Made by a program: the position numbers and the translations under genes. From Rhodococcus sp. ARC_M6 (GTDB taxonomy: Bacteria; Actinomycetota; Actinomycetes; Mycobacteriales; Mycobacteriaceae): 64,000 bases of DNA. This document shows positions 8,622 through 14,999 of the stretch, piece after piece. How positions within the stretch are numbered: position 1 is the stretch's first letter; each line of letters opens with the position of its first letter. The notes under the pieces were generated by a model, which had not been told where the DNA came from, searched no databases, and worked only from the letters and a program-made list of their open reading frames with translations. The DNA lies in assembly GCF_022810305.1 (NCBI RefSeq), contig NZ_JALGQH010000001.1, positions 62,001 to 126,000 on the forward strand, written 5' to 3'.

Positions 8622-9335
8622 CTAGCTGCCGTTTTCCAAGATGCGGGAGATGGTGTCGCCGAGGACATCGCTGATAGACCCGGTTGAGGACATCTGACCG
8701 TCGGAGGATCCGAGACCGGCTCCGTCGAGGCTTCCGGTGGCCGATTCGCCGGCATTCTTGGCGCGAACAGTGAAGCACGAGTTCAGGTTCGGGAGCCACT
8801 CTTCGATACCTACGGTGCCTGCGACACCGATGCCGCCACTTGTCATCGTATCGCCGACCTTAACACCGGCGGGGACCTTGTATGTGATGTCAAGTGTTAC
8901 CGGATTGCCGGAGTTGACAAACCATCCGGTGCTTCGGACTGAGTAGCCGGTTCCGTTGGCTACCGGCGTGACCGCCTCGGATTTCTGGCCACCAATAGCG
9001 TGGTAAGCGGTCACGCTGGCGCTGACCGGTGCACCGAATCCGGCAGGCGGGTAATCGGTGATTGTGTTGACGTACGGATTGCCGATTGAGGTGGTGCCGA
9101 CAACCGTCTTGTAGGTCACTTCGGTGCCCGCAGCTACCTCTTTTTCGGTGACAGTCTTGCTGTAGTTGTGCGTGATCCACACGGTGGAGGGATTGTTCTT
9201 GCTCGCATTCGAGGTCTGCTGGCAGGCGGGGGCGGCGGAGGAAATTCCGGTGCCGATTCCGACGGTGACGCCGGCGGCAATGAGAGCCAAGGACGCAGTT
9301 GTGGCTACAGCCTGGCGCATTGAGGGACGAGACAT
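8622..9335 (-). CDS. Secreted protein of unknown function
   Basis: Starts MSRPSMRQAVATTASLAL with a signal peptide ending near SSAAPA and a GGAG ribosome site. The mature part is one beta-rich domain of about 160 residues (ITDYPPAGFGAPVSASVTAY; two Cys near its ends). A Gly/Ser-rich linker (GSLDGAGLGSSDG) follows, and the C-terminus is RILENGS. It carries no Ig repeat, but the Gly-Ser ending resembles the tail of its neighbours. It is divergent from protein A of the SipW cluster, and both could use the element at 9530-9566, whose core TTGACAGTGTCAA is palindromic. I recognise no family. Confidence 0.8.
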   Translation of the reverse strand: MSRPSMRQAVATTASLALIAAGVTVGIGTGISSAAPACQQTSNASKNNPSTVWITHNYSKTVTEKEVAAGTEVTYKTVVGTTSIGNPYVNTITDYPPAGFGAPVSASVTAYHAIGGQKSEAVTPVANGTGYSVRSTGWFVNSGNPVTLDITYKVPAGVKVGDTMTSGGIGVAGTVGIEEWLPNLNSCFTVRAKNAGESATGSLDGAGLGSSDGQMSSTGSISDVLGDTISRILENGS

Positions 9336-9529
9336 TCTAGGGCTCCATTCGATTCATCAGGATTGCAGGTGCGTTCCGAATGCCCGTGCAGTTGGGCTGG
9401 GGGAGTGAGCGCCGTCGAAATGGTTCGGAACGCGCGAGCATGGCATCACCCTTTCTACTAGACCCTCGTCTGGTTTGCGGCGGAATGCGAGAACTGCAAC
9501 AGGCCGCGCAGCGGAGCAGGCATTCGGAC

Positions 9530-9566
9530 GAAAGATGTTGCACCCCAAATAACTTGACAGTGTCAA
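9530..9566. promoter_or_regulatory. 31-bp AACTTGACAG element, copy 4, palindromic core
   Basis: GAAAG, then TGCACCCCAAAT, then AACTTGACAG, running into TGTCAA. TTGACAGTGTCAA at 9554-9566 is therefore a perfect 6-bp inverted repeat. It sits 40 bp before the first start of protein A and between two divergent genes. Confidence 0.65.
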
Positions 9567-9605
9567 CTTCGTCGAATCTCCGGACAGGACGGTTGTCCAA
9601 CCTAG

Positions 9606-10526
9606 ATGATGACCGGCATGCATCTGAACGATCGTGTTACTCGTTTCCCTCGGCGCAGCGCTGCGGTCTTCGCGACTCTGCCGGCCGCACTGCTCCTCGC
9701 GGCCTCGGGTGCGCTGCTCGCTCCCAGCATCGCCTCGGCCGCTCCGGGCGACGACATCACCGACTCGTGCCTGGAGATGTCCCAGAACAATGGTCCGTGG
9801 GTGTCGCCGGCAGTCTTCGAGCCCAGCGGTACCGGCTATGTCCCGATCCCCGGTGACTCCGGCACGGTGCTGACCTTCGATGTGCGCAACACCTGTGCCG
9901 TGCCCGCGACCCTCACCCTTTTCAGCGAGAAGTGGTCGGTTGCCGATGGCGGTACCGCGACAGTGCAGGGCCAGATCGGCAGCCAGAAGGGTCAGCAGGT
10001 TCAGATCGGTCCCGGTAAGGACTCGGCAACTCGCATTGAGTTGGCGAAGAAGGCTGTCACGACGAACATTGGTGTGGAGATCGGGTTCATCCTCGGCATT
10101 CCCGGTGGTGAGGTTGTGCAGGGCAACGAGATCAATGGCGGTTGGGGCCTGGCCTTGGTGGAGGACGAGGCCGCTGCAGTGGTTGCACCCGCTGCTCCCA
10201 CCGGCCTGACTCTCGGCGCAACCGAGGTAGAGGCGGGTACACCGGTCAAGGTTTCCGGCAAGGCGCAGCCGGGCAGCGCCGTCACGGTCACGGGCGGCGG
10301 CGCGAGCTGCACCGCTACTGCGGACACGAACGGCAACTTCAGTTGCGACCTGACGATCGCCACGGTCGGCGATCACTCGATCACCGCTACCGCGGCGAAT
10401 GCCGGCGGCACCAGCCCGGCCTCAACTGCAGTCACGGTGAAGGTCACGGCAGAAACCACCGATCCCGGTGGCAGTAGCAGCGGTTCCCTCGGCAGCCTGG
10501 ACATTTTCGGCAGCCTCGGTAGCTAG
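9606..10526 (+). CDS. Protein A of SipW cluster 1: secreted, Ig-like domain
   Basis: A Sec-type signal (AALLLAASGALLAPSIASAAP) is followed by a domain of about 140 residues beginning APGDDITDSCLEMSQN, then an Ig-like domain with Cys pairs (ASCTATADTNGNFSCDLT). The tail is GSLGSLDIFGSLGS. ATG occurs at 9606, 9609 and 9618. None has a clear ribosome site, so a leaderless or short-leader message is possible. The paralogue at 59204 is about 85% identical in the mature part. It is the only cluster member with an ordinary signal peptide and the only one with the island's Gly-Ser tail. Role unknown; possibly the anchor for the small SipW substrates (inference). Confidence 0.88.
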   Translation: MMTGMHLNDRVTRFPRRSAAVFATLPAALLLAASGALLAPSIASAAPGDDITDSCLEMSQNNGPWVSPAVFEPSGTGYVPIPGDSGTVLTFDVRNTCAVPATLTLFSEKWSVADGGTATVQGQIGSQKGQQVQIGPGKDSATRIELAKKAVTTNIGVEIGFILGIPGGEVVQGNEINGGWGLALVEDEAAAVVAPAAPTGLTLGATEVEAGTPVKVSGKAQPGSAVTVTGGGASCTATADTNGNFSCDLTIATVGDHSITATAANAGGTSPASTAVTVKVTAETTDPGGSSSGSLGSLDIFGSLGS

Positions 10527-10740
10527 CGCCCGGCCAATTCGGCCACACAATCCTCGCGATGCGCGGGGGACGGTATCGACCAGCCCTGCGCATCGCTGAC
10601 TTCTCGGCTACCGATTTCGTTCGGCGGCTGAATCCCCACGCCCCTTTCCGGGGCTGATCCACCGGACTGCGCTTCTGCGCCGCTCGGGCTCAATCAAGCG
10701 CGTCGGATGTCCCGACGCGACAGCACAGGAGGAATACCAG

Positions 10741-11241
10741 ATGAAGAAGACCACCAAGGGCGCCATCGCTGCCGGTGCGGCCGCACTGCTCCTCGCCGGC
10801 GGCGCGGGCACCATGGCCTCGTGGAACGCATCCACCAATGCAGGTGCGGCACAGACAGTCACGGCCGGTTCGATGGCGGTCGAGCAGACCGGTACCGGCA
10901 CCTGGACGTGGGGAACTGGCGGAACGTTCAACCCCGCTTCGGACAAGATCGTGCCTGGCGACGTCGTCAAGTACACCGCCACCTACAAGATCGACCTCGT
11001 CGGCACGAACCTGAAGGCCACGCTGACGCCGTCACTTTCGGGCGTCTCCGGAGACCTGGCGAGCCAGCTCACGACGGCCGCCTCCAGCAGCACCCAGACG
11101 GTGTACAGCGCGGGCCTGAACCAGGTGGCCACGTTCACCACCGAGATCACGTTCAACAACACGGGGATTGATAACACCGGCCAGACGAAGACCGCCAGCC
11201 TCTCCGGCGGCGCGGTCACCCTCGAGCAGACGCTCTCCTAG
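10741..11241 (+). CDS. Protein B: alternate-signal exported protein (RER_14450-like)
   Basis: It starts MKKTTKGAIAAGAAALLLAGG and has the SipW-class cleavage region GAGTMASWNAST, followed by a beta-rich domain of about 130 residues (LKATLTPSLSGVSGDLA...SLSGGAVTLEQTLS). I recall this as the 'alternate signal-mediated exported protein, RER_14450 family' described from R. erythropolis. In Bacillus the comparable substrate TasA is a fibre protein processed by SipW. GGAGG lies upstream. Protein C follows 25 bp later. The copy at 60385 is nearly identical in the first 30 residues and diverges in the middle. Confidence 0.88.
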   Translation: MKKTTKGAIAAGAAALLLAGGAGTMASWNASTNAGAAQTVTAGSMAVEQTGTGTWTWGTGGTFNPASDKIVPGDVVKYTATYKIDLVGTNLKATLTPSLSGVSGDLASQLTTAASSSTQTVYSAGLNQVATFTTEITFNNTGIDNTGQTKTASLSGGAVTLEQTLS

Positions 11242-11266
11242 TAATCCGTAACCAGAAGAAGGTCAC

Positions 11267-11806
11267 GTGAAAACCCAGTACAAATGGGCGATCGCAGCGT
11301 CGTCGGTTCTGCTCATCGGGTTTGTCTCGGTGCAGCAGACCGGCGCGCTGTGGCGCGATTCAGTTGAATCACCCGGCGGCACCATCACAGCCGGTTTGCT
11401 CGATATCTCCGCTGGTACCGCCGGGGTCAAGCAGTTCAACCTCGACGGGTTCAAGTTGGAGAACAAGGGCCCGGGCGACAGTATTCAGATGCCCTTGCCG
11501 GTGATCAACTCCGGCAATGTGAAGATGAGCTATTTGCTGGAGGATGTCACCCTGGGCGGGGCCACCCCGCCGCCGATGAAACTGCGGGTGGCCACGGTGG
11601 CCAGCGAGGCTGCCTGCACGGCAACCGGTGATGTAGGCACCGAACTCTACGACGATGACATGGATGGGGCGGGGTTCGGAGCGCAGCTGGTCCAGCCCGG
11701 GCAGATGCAGGTGCTGTGCTTGCGGGCAACGCTGGGCTCAGCTGCGGCAGCCGCCCAGACGACCAACGCCACGTTCACCTTCGCTGCAAGCTCGGTTAGC
11801 CAGTAA
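11267..11806 (+). CDS. Protein C: alternate-signal exported protein
   Basis: GTG start with AGAAGG upstream. The hydrophobic start is KWAIAASSVLLIGFVSVQQ, with the SipW-class motif TGALWRDS. The mature domain (TITAGLLDISAG...SGNVKMSYLLEDV) resembles TasA/camelysin-like secreted proteins, with two Cys (EAACTA, VLCLRA). The stop TAA shares its last base with the ATG of the signal peptidase (TAATG), indicating translational coupling. The copy at 60920 is almost identical at its 5' end. Confidence 0.85.
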   Translation: MKTQYKWAIAASSVLLIGFVSVQQTGALWRDSVESPGGTITAGLLDISAGTAGVKQFNLDGFKLENKGPGDSIQMPLPVINSGNVKMSYLLEDVTLGGATPPPMKLRVATVASEAACTATGDVGTELYDDDMDGAGFGAQLVQPGQMQVLCLRATLGSAAAAAQTTNATFTFAASSVSQ

Positions 11807-12555
11807 TGACGATCACCGCGAGAAGCCAGCGCGTGAGCGAGCGTGCCGAGCATCAACCTCGTCGCACTGCACACGCGGAAACGTCGAAGCGGCAACCTGA
11901 TTCCGGGAACGGTGGAGGCGACAAGACTACCGTCTGGTGGTGGACTCGCACCATCGTCTCGTGGGTGCTGTTGCTGTTGATGGTCGGTTTTCTCGCGGTG
12001 ATGGTCGTTATTCCCCGGCTCACTGGCTCGACCGCGTACACGGTGCTCACCGGCTCGATGGAACCGACGATGCCTCCGGGCACGCTCATCGTCGTCAAGC
12101 CGACCCCTAACGAGGACCTGGCGACCGGGGATGTGATCACGTTCCAGCCGGTTTCCGGCGATCCGGCAGTGGTCACTCACCGTATCGAGGGAATCTATTA
12201 CACCGGGGAAGGGGAGCGTCGCATCCACACCCGCGGCGACAACAACCCCATCGCAGACTCGTGGTCGCTTGTGCCGGAACAGATTCGGGGTCGAGTCATC
12301 TACTCGGTGCCATATCTGGGGCGGGTGAACACGGTGATCAACGGTCAATCGCGGTCGATTCTCATCACGGGCGTTGCGGCGGCCTTGGGTGGATATGCGG
12401 TGTGGATGGTGATCAGCGGGTTGCTCGACAAACGCCGGGAGAACGGCGCGGACGGGGAACCGGTCGACGAACAGGGTTCTGATGCAGACGACTTGCAGGC
12501 TCATACCTTGCCGGTATCAACCACTGAAACGAAAATAGGACACGAGAATGTCTAA
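11806..12555 (+). CDS. sipW: SipW/Sec11-type signal peptidase I (first of cluster 1)
   Basis: An N-terminal cytoplasmic segment of about 43 residues is followed by a membrane helix (WWWTRTIVSWVLLLLMVGFL). Then come the S26B motifs: TGSMEPTM with Ser84, VVTHRI with His125, and RGDNNP with Asp145. A second C-terminal helix follows (ILITGVAAALGGYAVWMVI). His rather than Lys as general base is typical of SipW and eukaryotic/archaeal Sec11. It presumably cleaves the alternate signals of proteins B-E. It overlaps protein D by 8 bp. Compared with the copy at 61468, the membrane and catalytic parts are nearly identical, but residues 8-40 are unrelated. Confidence 0.93.
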   Translation: MTITARSQRVSERAEHQPRRTAHAETSKRQPDSGNGGGDKTTVWWWTRTIVSWVLLLLMVGFLAVMVVIPRLTGSTAYTVLTGSMEPTMPPGTLIVVKPTPNEDLATGDVITFQPVSGDPAVVTHRIEGIYYTGEGERRIHTRGDNNPIADSWSLVPEQIRGRVIYSVPYLGRVNTVINGQSRSILITGVAAALGGYAVWMVISGLLDKRRENGADGEPVDEQGSDADDLQAHTLPVSTTETKIGHENV

Positions 12556-13132
12556 CAACCAGCAATCGCGCGACAATGCGCGCTTCGGGTCGGGGATGCG
12601 CGGCAGTTTGGGCGAAACCGGCTGGACCCGTGCGCGTGCCGTCCTCTCTCTCGGCATGGTCTTGGGTCTCGGTGCGGTCGGCACGATGGCGGCGTGGTCC
12701 GACAGCGCTACCGCGACCACCGGCATGTTCAGTACCTCGTCGGTCCAGATGAAGATCGAAGACCAGCGGCCCACCGTTGCCTATGTTGCGCTCACCAAGT
12801 CCAGCATGCGGTTGGGTGAGAGCACGGCCGGTGAGATCGATGTCCAGAACACGGGCACGATCAACTTCAAATGGGCTGTGGCCAAGGCGTTTACCGGACC
12901 TGCGGACCTGGTCGACAAGCTGACTATGAGCGTGCACAAGACCGGCGCCAACAGTGGCAGCACCTGCACGGGGCCAGTGATCACCGAAGTCGACCGTATT
13001 CTCGCGGCCGGAGCCGAGGAAACAGTGTGCCTCCAGGTCAAGCTTGCTTCGGATGCCGGGATCAACGCGCGGTTCAAGATCGCCGACCTCGGCTTCAACT
13101 TCACCGCCGAAGGCGTTGTACCCACGCCATGA
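12548..13132 (+). CDS. Protein D: alternate-signal exported protein
   Basis: A long n-region (MSNNQQSRDNARFGSGMRG...) precedes the hydrophobic stretch RAVLSLGMVLGLGAVG and the SipW-class motif TMAAWSDSAT. The mature domain of about 145 residues contains VQNTGTINFKWAVAKAF and two Cys (GSTCTGP, ETVCLQV), a TasA-like beta fold by analogy. The gene lies between the two signal peptidases and overlaps both (8 bp with the first, 3 bp ATGA with the second). The copy at 62210 is very similar throughout. Confidence 0.87.
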   Translation: MSNNQQSRDNARFGSGMRGSLGETGWTRARAVLSLGMVLGLGAVGTMAAWSDSATATTGMFSTSSVQMKIEDQRPTVAYVALTKSSMRLGESTAGEIDVQNTGTINFKWAVAKAFTGPADLVDKLTMSVHKTGANSGSTCTGPVITEVDRILAAGAEETVCLQVKLASDAGINARFKIADLGFNFTAEGVVPTP

Positions 13133-13728
13133 CAGCCACCGATGAGTCGGCTGCACCGGGCCACAGCAGAGGCAAGGAGATCGCGCTCAATGTTGCCGCG
13201 ATCGCCGGGCTGATCTGCATCATCGCCACTCTCGCCTCGATGTTGTTCGGGATCAAGCCCCTGGTGTTCCGCTCGGGTTCAATGTCGCCGGAGATATCTA
13301 CCGGCGCAATGGCTTTGGCCAAGACCGTCCCTGCGACAGAACTGGTCGTCGGGGATGTGGTCAGTGTCAACAACGACCAGGGTGTGCGGATCACCCACCG
13401 CGTGGACAGTCTCGAGTCGACTGGCGGGGAAGTGGTGATCGCCACGCTCAAGGGAGACGCCAACAACGCGCCCGACCGCCTGCCGTACATGATCACCGAA
13501 GCGGACCATGTCTTCTTTCATGTCGGTGGTCTCGGTTACGTCGTTGCTTGGCTGTCCAGCCCGCTTGCCATCTTTCTCGGCGGCGGTCTGGTAGGCGCTG
13601 TGCTTGTCATTGCATTCGGAAAATCGAAAGACCGACGCTTGGCCCCTTCCGGTGCCGGCACTACGAACGACGCCCCCGTCGACTCTCACGAAACCCGCGG
13701 GGACCTTCAGGAGGCTCACAATGTTTGA
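13129..13728 (+). CDS. Second SipW/Sec11-type signal peptidase of cluster 1
   Basis: 199 residues. Membrane helix at about 20-42 (NVAAIAGLICIIATLASMLF); SGSMSPEI with Ser51; RITHRV with His90; LKGDANN with Asp110; C-terminal helix FLGGGLVGAVLVIAFG. It is clearly different in sequence from the first peptidase, so the cluster has two distinct enzymes of one family. The ATG overlaps the stop of protein D (ATGA), and the 3' end overlaps protein E by 8 bp. The last 170 bp or so are identical in the copy at 62791. Substrate division between the two peptidases is unknown. Confidence 0.92.
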   Translation: MTATDESAAPGHSRGKEIALNVAAIAGLICIIATLASMLFGIKPLVFRSGSMSPEISTGAMALAKTVPATELVVGDVVSVNNDQGVRITHRVDSLESTGGEVVIATLKGDANNAPDRLPYMITEADHVFFHVGGLGYVVAWLSSPLAIFLGGGLVGAVLVIAFGKSKDRRLAPSGAGTTNDAPVDSHETRGDLQEAHNV

Positions 13729-14770
13729 TCTGCGACGTGCTCGCGCCGGCAAGCTGTCAGTGCGATCCTTGATCGCTGTTGCCGGTGTTGCCGCAGCGAC
13801 CTTCGGGATGGCGCAGACTACGGGGACGATGGCTAACCCCACGGATGCCGTCAGTACCACGGGGTCACAGTTGGCGACGGGCAACTTATTTCCGACGCCG
13901 CTCATCCCGGAGAATCAGTTCTGCTACACAAAAGGTTCCGGAAAGAATCAAACAGTGACGCTGGAATGGACTGCGGTGCCAGGAGCGACTGGCTATCGAG
14001 TCGAATTCTACGATTCGACCAACAGCAATCCGAGTGGTGTGCCTGCCCAGACAGTAATTGTGCCCAGAGTGACGGGAATCGATTTCGAGGCAGACAGATG
14101 GGCGAGGATTCGCACCTTGAATGGTCCTGCCGTCTCGTCAGGGTACAAAGCTGCAGGTATGACGTGGGAATACAGCTGGTCTGGGGTGGGTAATTTCTCG
14201 AAGTGCAGTGGAAATTACCGTCAAGTTGCCAACCAGCTGTGGGAGGACACCTACGAATGGGATCCGGCAACACCGGACCCCAATGGCACCGCAGCACGGG
14301 GGATGGCACCGGAGGTGATGTCGATTGATTCACCGCAGGAGCTAATCGAGCCGCCAATCGAGGCCCCCACGGCTTACGGAACCACCACACCGGCCCCGAC
14401 CACTACGACCGAGGCTCCGGACTCGACCACGACAACTGAGGCTCCTTCTAGCTCGACGACTACTCCGGCTCCGACCACCTCACCGGAGACCACTCCGACC
14501 GAGGATCCGAAGCTGGTGCTGACGGACACTGTCGAAAGTGGCGGTCTCACCGCAGGCTGGACCGTGGGCGGGAACAAGGTTGCAGTTGTCGACGCTGACG
14601 GCAACGAGTTGGCAAGCGGCCGCGCCGAATCCGGCTCGACCCTGCACTGGTTCGATGGCCAGCTGTGGATCGTCGGAAGTACCCAGGTGTACCGCATCAT
14701 GGAGTCGCCGCAGGACGGCAAGTGGAAGTTCTACAAGGATAGCGGGCAGAACATGCCGGACTTCGGTTAA
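13721..14770 (+). CDS. Protein E: alternate-signal protein with FnIII-like domain and Thr/Pro stalk
   Basis: CAGGAGG upstream. The N-terminus (MFDLRRARAGKLSVRSLIAVAG...GMAQTTGTMANPTDA) looks like a SipW-class signal, but the usual Trp after TMA is replaced (TMANP). A fibronectin-III-like domain follows (NQTVTLEWTAVPGATGYRVEFYD, residues about 65-165), then a conserved WDPATPDPNG segment, a Thr/Pro/Ser stalk (TTTPAPTTTTEAP repeats, residues about 225-265) and a compact C-terminal domain ending QNMPDFG. The stalk suggests projection from the cell wall. The copy at 63386 shares the first 55 residues, but its FnIII region is very different. Confidence 0.85.
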   Translation: MFDLRRARAGKLSVRSLIAVAGVAAATFGMAQTTGTMANPTDAVSTTGSQLATGNLFPTPLIPENQFCYTKGSGKNQTVTLEWTAVPGATGYRVEFYDSTNSNPSGVPAQTVIVPRVTGIDFEADRWARIRTLNGPAVSSGYKAAGMTWEYSWSGVGNFSKCSGNYRQVANQLWEDTYEWDPATPDPNGTAARGMAPEVMSIDSPQELIEPPIEAPTAYGTTTPAPTTTTEAPDSTTTTEAPSSSTTTPAPTTSPETTPTEDPKLVLTDTVESGGLTAGWTVGGNKVAVVDADGNELASGRAESGSTLHWFDGQLWIVGSTQVYRIMESPQDGKWKFYKDSGQNMPDFG

Positions 14771-14792
14771 CAGTTAACCGCTAGCCCTCTCT

Positions 14793-14830
14793 GCTGTGCC
14801 CCCGAGTCCCCCCGGGCTCGGGGGCACAGC
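14793..14830 (+). terminator. Hairpin terminator after SipW cluster 1
   Basis: Arms GCTGTGCCCCCGAG (14793-14806) and CTCGGGGGCACAGC (14817-14830), 23 bp after the stop of protein E. Confidence 0.85.
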
Positions 14831-14936
14831 CGTCTGTCGGTTCGGGTTCGGGTGCTCCGAACTCTTGACCCTTGTTGGTGGGCGAGATTCGGATGATCCC
14901 GGCCGCACCGAAATCCCTTGCTGTGCAGACGGGTAT

Positions 14937-14965
14937 GGCCCCCGCCGAGATTTCCGGTGGGGGCC
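14937..14965 (-). terminator. Hairpin terminator for the minus-strand Ig-repeat gene
   Basis: GGCCCCCGCCG pairs with CGGTGGGGGCC with one mismatch. It lies 35 bp beyond the stop of the gene at 15000-17303. Confidence 0.7.
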
Positions 14966-14999
14966 ACACTCATATTGCTAATTTCAGGGGGACGAACCC

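Noticed and set aside
10527-10740. Gene or clear terminator between proteins A1 and B1
   Set aside because: Only short imperfect dyads such as GGCCAATTCGGCC are present; no stable long stem and no coding frame.
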